DNA from: UBA2031 sp037189985
Lineage (GTDB): Bacteria; Pseudomonadota; Gammaproteobacteria; Pseudomonadales; Moraxellaceae
Direction of reading: 5' to 3'
Assembly: GCA_037189985.1 (NCBI GenBank)
Contig: JBBCJX010000020.1
Span: 186,001 to 250,000 of the forward strand
Length of the DNA: 64,000 bases
In this document: positions 33,659-41,791 of the stretch, in pieces
How positions within the stretch are numbered: position 1 is the stretch's first letter
How the letters are laid out: every line of letters begins with the position of its first letter
Position numbers and translations under genes: made by a program
The notes under the pieces: generated by a model
Told to the model about the DNA's origin: nothing
Database searches by the model: none
What the model saw: only the letters and a program-made list of their open reading frames with translations

Positions 33659-33967
33659 ATGTCCCGTCAGCAACTCATTGAAAGCCGCTTGCAACAGGCC
33701 TTTCCCCTCCAGTACCTGGACGTGCTGAATGAGTCCCATAACCACAGTGCCGGGCAGGACACGCATTTCAAGCTCGTGGTGGTGAGCGACGCTTTTGCCG
33801 GCTTGCGCCCGGTGGCACGGCACCAGAAGGTATATGCCTTGCTGCAGGATGAAATGGCGCGAGGCCTTCATGCTCTTGCCCTGCATCTCTATACGCCGGA
33901 TGAATGGGCGGCCACGGGAGTGGCCCCTGAGAGTCCGGCCTGCCGGGGTGGCAGCAAGCATGGCTGA
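33659..33967 (+). CDS. bolA: BolA-family protein
   Basis: The 102-residue protein has the BolA class II KH-like fold pattern: LIESRLQQAFPLQYLDVLNESHNH, THFKLVVVSDAFAGLRPVARHQKVYALL, and the C-terminal GLHALALHLYTPDEW. The conserved RxxRHQxVY segment holds the Fe-S-ligand His used with monothiol glutaredoxins. BolA links iron status, envelope shape and transcription. A TATAAT box at 33624-33629 may drive it. The stop overlaps the trhO start by 8 bp. Confidence 0.92.
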   Translation: MSRQQLIESRLQQAFPLQYLDVLNESHNHSAGQDTHFKLVVVSDAFAGLRPVARHQKVYALLQDEMARGLHALALHLYTPDEWAATGVAPESPACRGGSKHG

Positions 33968-34874
33968 GATCATGTCGGGCTCCGTTGTCGTTGCTGCCCT
34001 TTACCATTTTGCGGCCTTGCCGGATTTCCGCGACAAGCAGGAGCCCTTGCGCAGCCGTTGCCGTGAGCTGGACATACGCGGAACCTTGCTGCTGGCGGAA
34101 GAAGGCATCAACGGCACCATTTCCGGATCACGCGAATCCATTGATGCCATTCTTGCTTTCATCCGTGCTGACGAGCGTCTGGCGGCATTGGAGCACAAGG
34201 AGTCCTTCAGCGAGCGCCATCCTTTCCGCCGGCTCAAGGTCAAGCTGAAAAACGAGATCGTTACGCTGGGCGTGCCCGGCGTGGATCCCAACAAGATCGT
34301 TGGCAGCTATGTCGAACCGGAAGACTGGAACACGCTCATCAGCGATCCGGAAGTTCTGGTGATCGATACACGCAACGACTACGAGGTGGCACTCGGGACT
34401 TTCCAGAATGCCATTGACCCTGAAACCCGCAGCTTCCGCGAATTTCCGGATTATGTGCGCAGTCATTTCAACCCGGCACAGCACAAGAAAGTCGCGATGT
34501 TCTGTACAGGTGGCATCCGGTGCGAAAAGGCCTCCAGCTTCATGCGCAGCGAAGGCTTTCCCGAGGTCTACCATCTCAAGGGCGGCATCCTGAAATACCT
34601 GGAGAAGGTCTCACCGGAAGAAAGCCTGTGGCAGGGCGAGTGTTTTGTCTTTGACCACCGCGTGGGCGTGACGCATGGCCTGGGGGAGGGGAGTGCGGAG
34701 ATGTGTTTCGGTTGCGGTCATCCGGTCCGGCCGGAGGAGCGTGCACAACCGGGCTATGAGCATGGAGTGAGCTGCCCGCACTGCATCGCCGCCCTTACCG
34801 AGGACAAGGCCGCACGCTTGCGTGAGCGCATGCGCCAGATCGAGCTGGCGCAGCAGCGTGGAGAGAGTTTCTGA
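33960..34874 (+). CDS. trhO: tRNA uridine(34) hydroxylase TrhO (rhodanese domain)
   Basis: The 304-residue protein has an N-terminal ferredoxin-like domain (VVVAALYHFAALPDFRDKQEPL; GTLLLAEEGINGTISGS). The rhodanese domain follows, with active Cys in AMFCTGGIRCEKASSFM, and a C-terminal cysteine cluster (CFGCGHPV, CPHC). This is the YceA/TrhO architecture that makes 5-hydroxyuridine at the wobble base. The start at 33960 overlaps bolA; MSGSVVV at 33972 is an alternative. The stop abuts that of the convergent yecA-like gene. Confidence 0.92.
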   Translation: MAEIMSGSVVVAALYHFAALPDFRDKQEPLRSRCRELDIRGTLLLAEEGINGTISGSRESIDAILAFIRADERLAALEHKESFSERHPFRRLKVKLKNEIVTLGVPGVDPNKIVGSYVEPEDWNTLISDPEVLVIDTRNDYEVALGTFQNAIDPETRSFREFPDYVRSHFNPAQHKKVAMFCTGGIRCEKASSFMRSEGFPEVYHLKGGILKYLEKVSPEESLWQGECFVFDHRVGVTHGLGEGSAEMCFGCGHPVRPEERAQPGYEHGVSCPHCIAALTEDKAARLRERMRQIELAQQRGESF

Positions 34875-35435
34875 TCAGTTGACGCCAGGCGCGTGGAAAT
34901 GCAGGTAGAGCTCGGTGAGGACGTCGGGAATCTGCTGTGCCAGCTCACGCGTCAGCTTGACGTCACGGCGGATATGTTGAAGTTCGGGGTCGTCGATCAG
35001 GTCGGAAAGCACGACCATGGGCAGGGTGAGGTCGGCCACGTAATCCTCATCGTTGTCGTACCAGCTTGCCTCTTTTAGGAACATGCCCTCCATGAAGCCC
35101 ATGCACCAGTCGTTGAGATCGGTGGATTCGGTGGCTTTCAGCGTCAGCTCGCAAGGTAGCTCAAGCGGTTGGCCGTGGTAAAGCGTGGCATGGATTTCCT
35201 TGTGCCAGGCGATGAGTGCGGTGGAGATCTCACTGGCCGTTGCAGCGTCGGCAGAAACCGGCTGCCCGTCAAACAGGGCGGGTAGCCAGACATCCGGAGC
35301 CGGGGCATCCGGCCCAACCGTCAGGGCCGTCAGGAAGCCGTGTGTGGCAACAAAATCCAGGCTGTTCTCGTCGATATCCAGAAAATCCTGCAGCAACTGG
35401 CGGGTAGCGTCTGGCAGGGCATGTATTTCGTGCAT
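34875..35435 (-). CDS. YecA/UPF0149 family protein
   Basis: The 186-residue all-helical protein has the UPF0149 features: FLDIDENSLDFVATHGFLTALTVGP (the 'HGFL' core), WCMGFMEGMFL in the middle, and an acidic DNDEDYVADLTLP. The SEC-C zinc motif found at the end of some YecA proteins is missing. Function is unknown. The start at 35435 is chosen because the upstream 17 codons are not protein-like and GGAG lies nearby. It is convergent with trhO, with stop codons back to back. Confidence 0.85.
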   Translation of the reverse strand: MHEIHALPDATRQLLQDFLDIDENSLDFVATHGFLTALTVGPDAPAPDVWLPALFDGQPVSADAATASEISTALIAWHKEIHATLYHGQPLELPCELTLKATESTDLNDWCMGFMEGMFLKEASWYDNDEDYVADLTLPMVVLSDLIDDPELQHIRRDVKLTRELAQQIPDVLTELYLHFHAPGVN

Positions 35436-35552
35436 GGCGGGCTCCTTGGTGGTGCGATTGTAGGCCAGCGCCGGTGGCAAGCCCATATCTGCATGCCATA
35501 TGCGCTGATCTGTCGCTGACAGCCCACGGGCCTTCCCTCATAATCCCGGCCC

Positions 35553-37373
35553 ATGGCCTCCATTCCTCCAGTTCCTTCTCGCGCGCGCGACATCCTGCAA
35601 AACGTATTCGGTTATGAGTCCTTCCGTGGCCCGCAAGAGGCGATTGTCGACACGGTGATTGCCGGCAATGATGCGCTGGTGCTCATGCCCACCGGTGGTG
35701 GCAAGTCATTGTGCTACCAGATTCCAGCATTGGTGCGTGAAGGCACGGCAGTCGTCATTTCTCCTCTCATTGCGCTCATGCAGGACCAGGTGGCAGCGCT
35801 GCTGCAGTCGGGCGTACGGGCGGCCTATCTCAGCTCCACCCTGACCTGGCCGGAAGCACAGGCCATCGAATCGCAGTTGCTGGATGGTCGTTTGCAGATT
35901 CTGTATGTGGCACCGGAGCGGCTGGTGACTCCCCGCATGCTGGATCAGTTGTCGCGGGTGCACATTTCCCTCTTTGCCATCGACGAGGCGCATTGCGTTT
36001 CACACTGGGGGCATGATTTCCGTGTGGATTATCTCGGCCTGTCCGTGTTGCGCGAGCAGTTCCCCCATGTCCCCCGCATTGCGCTGACTGCAACAGCGGA
36101 CCCGAGGACACGGGCTGACATTGCCCGTCGCCTGAGCCTTGAGCATGCGGAAATTTTTCTCAGCAGCTTTGACCGCCCCAATATTTTTTACCGGATTGCA
36201 CAGAAGCAGAAATCATTGGACCAGCTTGAGGCTTTCATCCGTCGTGAGCACTCCGGCGATGCTGGCATTGTTTACTGCCTCTCCCGCAACAAGGTGGAAA
36301 AGACGGCTGAATCCCTCAACCAGCGTGGCATCAAGGCACTGCCCTACCATGCCGGCCTGCCTGCTGCTGTGCGAGAAGAGAACCAGACCCGTTTCCTGCG
36401 TGAAGAGAGCTTGGTAATGGTGGCTACGATCGCCTTCGGCATGGGCATAGACAAACCCAATGTCCGCTTTGTGGCGCATCTTGATCTGCCCAAGAGCCTT
36501 GAGTCCTACTATCAGGAAACAGGGCGTGCCGGTCGTGATGGATTGCCTGCCAATGCGTGGATGGTGTTCGGCATTGCCGATGTGATGAAACTGAAATCCA
36601 TGCTGGACCAGTCAGAGGCGGCTGAGGAATTTCGCCGTGAAGAAAAGCGCAAGGTGGACGCCATGCTTTCCTTCTGTGAGACCGTAGACTGCCGCCGGCA
36701 GCGTTTGCTGGCCCATTTTGGTGAAACCCTGCCTGAGCCTTGCGGTCACTGCGACAATTGTGTGGAGCCATCGCCGACCTGGGAGGCGACCGAGCCTGCA
36801 CGCCTTGCCTTGTCGGCGGTGTATCGCACCGGGAGCCGTTACGGCGTGGAGTATCTGGTGGATGTCCTGCGGGGCGAGCGCACGGAGCGCGTGACCAATA
36901 ACGGGCATGAAGCTCTCACTGTGTTTGGGCGTGGAACGGATCTCGCTGACAAGGAGTGGCGTTCCGTTTTCAGGCAGTTGCTGGCGCGAGGTTTCTTGCA
37001 GCCTGACAGCGAAGGCTTTGGCGCCCTGCGCCTGGATGACAGTTGCCGGCCCTTGCTCAAGGGTGAGCAAACCCTTTTCCTGCGCCGTGAACAACCGAAA
37101 ACCGTTACCCCACGCAAGACGGGTGGCAAGCCGGCACTGGAAATTGCGAGTGAAGACCGTGTGCTGTGGGAGGCCCTGCGCGCACGGCGTCGGCAGCTTG
37201 CACAGGAGCAGGGTGTACCGCCGTATGTGATCTTTCACGACAGCACACTGATGGCTCTGCTGGAGGCCAGGCCCCGCAACCTGCAGGAAATGCGTCATCT
37301 CGCCGGCATTGGCGAGGCCAAGCTGGAACGTTATGGCGAGGCTTTTCTCAAGGTGGTGAACGAATATGCCTGA
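35553..37373 (+). CDS. recQ: ATP-dependent DNA helicase RecQ
   Basis: The 606-residue helicase has motif 0/I (GYESFRGPQEAIV; PTGGGKSLCYQIPAL), DEAH in FAIDEAHCVSHWGHDFR, and motif VI QETGRAGRDGLP. The zinc-binding cysteines follow (CETVDCRRQRLLAHFGE, CGHCDNC), then the winged helix, and a C-terminal HRDC domain ends in HLAGIGEAKLERYGEAFL. RecQ unwinds forked and recombination intermediates. Length is standard. The downstream protease gene overlaps its stop by 8 bp. Confidence 0.96.
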   Translation: MASIPPVPSRARDILQNVFGYESFRGPQEAIVDTVIAGNDALVLMPTGGGKSLCYQIPALVREGTAVVISPLIALMQDQVAALLQSGVRAAYLSSTLTWPEAQAIESQLLDGRLQILYVAPERLVTPRMLDQLSRVHISLFAIDEAHCVSHWGHDFRVDYLGLSVLREQFPHVPRIALTATADPRTRADIARRLSLEHAEIFLSSFDRPNIFYRIAQKQKSLDQLEAFIRREHSGDAGIVYCLSRNKVEKTAESLNQRGIKALPYHAGLPAAVREENQTRFLREESLVMVATIAFGMGIDKPNVRFVAHLDLPKSLESYYQETGRAGRDGLPANAWMVFGIADVMKLKSMLDQSEAAEEFRREEKRKVDAMLSFCETVDCRRQRLLAHFGETLPEPCGHCDNCVEPSPTWEATEPARLALSAVYRTGSRYGVEYLVDVLRGERTERVTNNGHEALTVFGRGTDLADKEWRSVFRQLLARGFLQPDSEGFGALRLDDSCRPLLKGEQTLFLRREQPKTVTPRKTGGKPALEIASEDRVLWEALRARRRQLAQEQGVPPYVIFHDSTLMALLEARPRNLQEMRHLAGIGEAKLERYGEAFLKVVNEYA

Positions 37374-38118
37374 GCGTACGGCCCCGCAACCGGCCTGGCG
37401 TGAGTACCGGCATGATTCAGGCTCAACCCTGCCTTTCCGATTTATCCGTAGCGCGCGCAAGACCATTGCCCTGTATGTCAACCGGGATGGGTCCGTGCTG
37501 GTGCGTGCACCTTTGCGGGTGCCTCTGGCAGAAATCCATTTTTTCATGACGGAGCGTTGGGAGTGGCTGCAAATACAGCGTGCACGTTTTCTGGAGGAAC
37601 CTGCCCCGGCACCTTTTGCTTACCGTGACGGAGAATCATTCCTGCATCTGGGACAGGACATGTTCTTGCGGGTTCAGGAAGCAAGCCGTAACACTGCCCG
37701 GCTTGTGAATGGCGAGTTGCTGGTCACGCTCACGGCGGAGCGAAAGGAATCATCTGATGGATTGGCTGATACCGTGGAGCTATGGCAGCGTCGTGAGGCT
37801 CGCCGTGTTTTTCCCTTGCGCTTAGCTTTTTGTCACGAAGAAATGCGGGAGTTGAGGCTGCCTTTTCCCGAGCTGAAAATCCGCAAGATGCGTTCACGTT
37901 GGGGGAGTTGTTCCCGTCGTGCCGTGGTGACACTCAATCTGGAGTTGATCCGCATGCCATTGGCCTGCATTGATTATGTGATCACGCATGAATTGTGTCA
38001 TTTGGTGGAGTTCAATCACAGCGCCAGCTTCTATGCTTTGCAGTCCCGTTTCCTTCCCGACTGGGAACTGCGCAAGCGGCAGCTGGATGATCTGGCCCGA
38101 CAGCATTACGGGCTATGA
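37366..38118 (+). CDS. YgjP-like (DUF45) M48-type metallopeptidase
   Basis: The 250-residue cytoplasmic protein has the zinc motif HELCHLVEFNHS (His208, His212, with His218) and the DUF45 marker KMRSRWGSCSRRAVVTLNLELIRMP just before it. The N-terminal half is a beta-rich UTP-pyrophosphatase-like domain. Related YgjP proteins are reported as metallo-hydrolases; the substrate is uncertain. It overlaps recQ and is probably cotranscribed with it. Confidence 0.88.
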   Translation: MPERTAPQPAWREYRHDSGSTLPFRFIRSARKTIALYVNRDGSVLVRAPLRVPLAEIHFFMTERWEWLQIQRARFLEEPAPAPFAYRDGESFLHLGQDMFLRVQEASRNTARLVNGELLVTLTAERKESSDGLADTVELWQRREARRVFPLRLAFCHEEMRELRLPFPELKIRKMRSRWGSCSRRAVVTLNLELIRMPLACIDYVITHELCHLVEFNHSASFYALQSRFLPDWELRKRQLDDLARQHYGL

Positions 38119-38159
38119 CGGTCAGGCACTTCTTGATGTCTCGCAACGTGTTGCGGACG

Positions 38160-39548
38160 TCATTCTCCCCGTTCAGTCTGCCCCGGCTGATGCAAGGGTA
38201 GAGTCAGGGTAAAGGTTGTGCCCACGTCAGGTGTACTGCGAACCTCGATGCGCCCGTGATGGCGCTGGCTCACGATGAAGTGGGAAATGGAAAGCCCGAG
38301 ACCGGTGCCTTGCCCCACGGTTTTCGTGGTGAAGAAGGGGTCGAATACCTGTCGGCTGGTATTGAGGTTCATGCCGATGCCGTTATCTTCAACACGAACC
38401 TCCACATAGGGAGAAGAAAGTCGTGTGCTGATGCTGATCAGCGGCTCTTCTCGTTTTGCTTCCTGTACTGCTTGTGCAGCGTTCTTCAGAAGATTGACCA
38501 GCACCTGTTGCAATTCAGCACCGGAAGCAGGAATGGTCGGCAAATTGCTGTCCAGGTCTTCCCTGATGGCAAGTCGTGCTGCGAGGCCTGGCATGGAGAG
38601 CTCTATCGCGTTGCGCATGAATTCGACGCTGGCATGGGCAACGGCATTGATGCTGGTGGGTTCCAGCTGCCGGCCGGAGCTGCGGGAGAACTCCAGCATG
38701 TGGCGCACAATTTCGGCAGCACGGTGCCCCGCACTTTCCATTCCACCGAGAAAGCGATTGATATCGCGGGCTTCCAGGTAGGCATGTACCCGTGCCATGT
38801 CCAGACCCAGTGCCGAGGCCGCCGCCTGATTACCCGGCTGGTCTGGGTTCAGGCGTCGTTGCACATTCTGCAGACTCTGAAGGATGGCCGCCAAGGGGTT
38901 GTTGATTTCGTGTGCCATGCCGGCAGCCAGTTCCCCCAGTGATTTCAGCTTCTCGTTCTGCAGCATCATGCTGTCAAGCTTCTGGCGGAGTGTGACGTCA
39001 TCCACCCGGATGACCGCACCCGTCAATTCGGGTGAGTGCAGCGGATAGACCGTAATGTCCACAAAGCGCTGGCTGCCCGCGCGTTCGATCTTCAGGTTCT
39101 CCCGCGTGTGGGGTTCACTGTTGGCGATGGCTTCTTCGATCATTTTTCCGCTGACGGGCAGGTCCGGAAAAATCTCCTCAAGGCGGAAGCCGAGTGCCTG
39201 TTTCTCGCGAATGCCGGTGGCCAGTTCCGCTGCGGCATTCCAGTGGGTGACATGACCGCTGGGGGTTACTCCGATCATGACGGAAGGCATCGAATTGATG
39301 ATGCTGTTGAGATACTCCTTGGTTTCATTGAGCAGTGAGGTGGTGACCCGATGCCTTTGCTCTGCCTGCTCCAGAGTGTCACTGGCCTGGCGCCAGGCAT
39401 CGGTGCGGCTGGAGAGGCGTTGCTCAAGCAGATGAAGGGTTTTGCGCAGTGATTCAAAAGCTCGTTTGCGACGATTGCGGTTGCGTAGCAAGACGAGAAG
39501 AAGAAGGGTTTCGAGTGCCAGCAGCAGGGTAATGGCAATGATCAGCAA
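38160..39548 (-). CDS. PAS-containing sensor histidine kinase (NtrB-like)
   Basis: The product is about 462 residues. It has a short N-terminal membrane helix (IIAITLLLALETLLLLVLL), a coiled coil (residues 35-75), a PAS domain (about 80-190: NSIINSMPSVMIGVTPSGHVTHWNAAAEL), an H-box GMAHEINNPLAAIL, and the ATPase boxes QVLVNLLKNAAQAV, VEDNGIGMN and GTGLGLSIS. With essentially no periplasmic domain it probably senses a cytoplasmic signal. A TTG at 39548 with AAAGGAGG eight bases upstream is the best start; a TTG at 39599 falls in the terminator. No cognate response regulator is adjacent. Confidence 0.88.
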   Translation of the reverse strand: MLIIAITLLLALETLLLLVLLRNRNRRKRAFESLRKTLHLLEQRLSSRTDAWRQASDTLEQAEQRHRVTTSLLNETKEYLNSIINSMPSVMIGVTPSGHVTHWNAAAELATGIREKQALGFRLEEIFPDLPVSGKMIEEAIANSEPHTRENLKIERAGSQRFVDITVYPLHSPELTGAVIRVDDVTLRQKLDSMMLQNEKLKSLGELAAGMAHEINNPLAAILQSLQNVQRRLNPDQPGNQAAASALGLDMARVHAYLEARDINRFLGGMESAGHRAAEIVRHMLEFSRSSGRQLEPTSINAVAHASVEFMRNAIELSMPGLAARLAIREDLDSNLPTIPASGAELQQVLVNLLKNAAQAVQEAKREEPLISISTRLSSPYVEVRVEDNGIGMNLNTSRQVFDPFFTTKTVGQGTGLGLSISHFIVSQRHHGRIEVRSTPDVGTTFTLTLPLHQPGQTERGE

Positions 39549-39592
39549 TTGCCTGCCTCCTTTTGACTGAGGCTGGAGCGATGCTGCCGGAA

Positions 39593-39625
39593 AAAACAAA
39601 GCAGGGCATTGCCCTGCTTTGTTTT
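39593..39625 (-). terminator. Terminator of the PBP7-like gene
   Basis: Stem AAAACAAAGCAGGGC / GCCCTGCTTTGTTTT with a three-base loop lies 14 bp past the peptidase stop. The run of T on the minus strand also insulates the kinase gene. Confidence 0.9.
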
Positions 39626-39638
39626 GTGCCCGGATTCC

Positions 39639-40739
39639 TTAGAGAAGGGGTGAATTGTCACTGCCGGAACCGGCGACATCAAAGGCTGACTCCAGCCATT
39701 GCTTGATACGGTTGGCATCGCCCGTGCGGGTAACGCTTGCCGTGGAATCCATCAGCACAATGACCACAGGCGTGGCATTGATGCGGGCCTGCATGACCAG
39801 ACAGCGTCCGGCTTCATTCAGGAATCCTGTCTTGGAGACTTCAATGCTCCAGGTGCCGTTCTGCACGAGTGCATTGGTATTGCGGTACTGGATGAGTCGG
39901 CCTTGCTGGGAAACCAGAGTGTGTTCTGTCGTAGTGGAATACTGGTGGATTTCTGGATAGGCGCGTGATGACTTGACCAGATGCACGAGGTCGCTGGGGG
40001 AGGAGGTGTTTTCACTGTGCAGCCCGGTGCCGTCCATGAATCGCGTATGCGTCATGCCCAGTTCTTGAGCTTTGCGGTTCATGGCGGCAACAGCACTTTC
40101 TGTGCCCCCTGGGTAGGTGCGTGCAAGCGAAGCGGCGGCACGATTTTCCGAAGACATCAAGGCCAGCAGCATGGCTTCACCCCGGGTCAGTGTCGTACCG
40201 ACCGGCAGGCGGGAACTGCTATGGCGCAAGGTGTCGACATCCGATGCGGTGATAGTGATGAGCTCATCCATGGGCAGGTGGGCATCCAGCACAATCATGG
40301 CCGTCATGAGCTTGGTGATGGAGGCAATGGGCATGGTGCGGTCAGCATTCTTGCTGTAAAGCAGCTCGCCGGTCTCTGCATTCATCACGATGGCGGCTCG
40401 CGACTGCAACAGCAACGAGGACTGTGCAGCCGGAATCTGGAAAATCTCGGTAGGGCCGGTGCGGTGTGGCAGATTGGCCAGTGCGATCAGGCGCTGCTTC
40501 TGTGCTGCGGTGAGCTGTGGTTCACGCTGCTTCCCGGCACGGGAGACTTGCCGTGTCTTTTTCTTGACGGTTGCCTTCTTGGTGGCTGCCGTTTTTGCTG
40601 CGTTGTTCTTGGCCGCCGGCTTCTGGGCTGGCGCGGCGGCAGCCGCTGCCAGGGGCAGGGCGAGGCCCATGGCCAGCAAGCCGGCCATCAGGGCCGTAGC
40701 GATTTTGCTGGAAACAGGGCGTGTGACAGGATGACGCAT
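39639..40739 (-). CDS. pbpG: D-alanyl-D-alanine endopeptidase (PBP7-like)
   Basis: The 366-residue protein has a signal peptide, a Lys/Ala-rich linker (about 36-75) and an S11 peptidase domain. The catalytic motifs are S140-I-T-K143, S197-E-N199 and KTG in EVSKTGFLNEAG. The C terminus lacks the long PBP5 membrane-anchor domain, so it resembles PBP7/8, periplasmic endopeptidases that cut peptidoglycan cross-links. It is transcribed leftward, ending at the terminator before the histidine kinase. Confidence 0.9.
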   Translation of the reverse strand: MRHPVTRPVSSKIATALMAGLLAMGLALPLAAAAAAPAQKPAAKNNAAKTAATKKATVKKKTRQVSRAGKQREPQLTAAQKQRLIALANLPHRTGPTEIFQIPAAQSSLLLQSRAAIVMNAETGELLYSKNADRTMPIASITKLMTAMIVLDAHLPMDELITITASDVDTLRHSSSRLPVGTTLTRGEAMLLALMSSENRAAASLARTYPGGTESAVAAMNRKAQELGMTHTRFMDGTGLHSENTSSPSDLVHLVKSSRAYPEIHQYSTTTEHTLVSQQGRLIQYRNTNALVQNGTWSIEVSKTGFLNEAGRCLVMQARINATPVVIVLMDSTASVTRTGDANRIKQWLESAFDVAGSGSDNSPLL

Positions 40740-41119
40740 GAGTAACCTCTGTTTGCAGGGGCGGCACAGTTTCAGTGGCGCATCAAATTACAAACACAAT
40801 CCGTTGAAAAACATGGGGATGATGGTATCAGCTTGAGTACCCTTTGCTACCGGTTTTTGCTGCTTTTTTCGCCACTGTCCGATTACTGGAGGAGAGTCTC
40901 GAGGCGCTTGTTCAAGCTCTTGATCTATAAGGCTTTGACAGCGGGTGCTTTGCCGTTTGTCGGGGCTGAAGCAGGCTTTTGACCGGGTATTTCCGTATTT
41001 CTACCTATTCTCCCGATCCTGCCCCCGTATTACCCTGTCCTGCGTAGCAAGCTGTTGCGGGTTTCCGCAAGTGGCGCTTGCAGCCCCATCCATACAAAAG
41101 TCCTCTGGGAGAGCAAGGC
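40740..41119. other. 380-bp divergent intergenic region (pbpG / gacA)
   Basis: No convincing gene is seen. A weak promoter-like pair for rightward transcription, TTGAAA (40804-40809) with 16 bp to TATCAG (40826-40831), is present. The part just before gacA is C/T-rich. No strong hairpin with a T-run was found. The length suggests a long gacA leader or several promoters. Confidence 0.4.
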
Positions 41120-41764
41120 GTGATCAAGGTCCTGGTGGTCGATGACCACGATCTGGTGCGCATGGGTATTACCCGTATGCTGGCAGACATCAACGGCGTC
41201 AAGGTCGTTGGCGAAGCCGCAAGCGGTGAGGATGCTGTTCGTCTTGCCCGTGAACTGACTCCCCAAGTGGTGCTGATGGATGTCAAGATGCCCGGCATCG
41301 GTGGCTTGGAGGCAACTCGCAAATTGTTGCGCCAGGACCCGGATATCCGTGTGGTAGCGGTAACGGTCTGTGACGAGGAGCCTTTTCCTTCCCGCCTGCT
41401 CAAGGCTGGCGCAGCTGGCTATCTCACCAAGGGCGCAGCGCTGGAAGAGATGGTCAAGGCCATACGCGCTGTCGCCAGTGGGCAGCGCTACATCAGCCCT
41501 GAGATTGCCCAGCAACTGGCGCTAAAGAACCTGGTTGACGAGAAGGAAATGCCTTTTGATGCTCTGACCGAGCGTGAGATGCAGATCACGATGATGATCG
41601 TCAACTGCCAGAAAGTGCAGGAAATTTCTGACCGTCTCTTCTTGAGTCCCAAAACCGTCAACAGTTATCGTTACCGGATATTCGAGAAGCTCGGCATTGA
41701 CAGTGATGTCGAGCTGACCTTGCTGGCCGTCCGGCATGGTCTCCTGAGTACCGATCTCGCCTGA
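41120..41764 (+). CDS. gacA: GacA/UvrY-type response regulator
   Basis: The 214-residue regulator has a receiver domain (VLVVDDHDLVRMGI, phospho-acceptor Asp in VVLMDVKMPG, TKGAALEEM) and a LuxR/NarL helix-turn-helix at the end (LTEREMQITMM, DRLFLSPKTVNSYRYRIFEKLGI). Position directly before uvrC identifies the GacA/UvrY orthologue, which activates Csr/Rsm small RNAs. The GTG at 41120 is used. The cognate kinase (GacS/BarA) is not in the window. Confidence 0.93.
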   Translation: MIKVLVVDDHDLVRMGITRMLADINGVKVVGEAASGEDAVRLARELTPQVVLMDVKMPGIGGLEATRKLLRQDPDIRVVAVTVCDEEPFPSRLLKAGAAGYLTKGAALEEMVKAIRAVASGQRYISPEIAQQLALKNLVDEKEMPFDALTEREMQITMMIVNCQKVQEISDRLFLSPKTVNSYRYRIFEKLGIDSDVELTLLAVRHGLLSTDLA

Positions 41765-41791
41765 TACACGCTGTCTGACCCCGGACACCGA

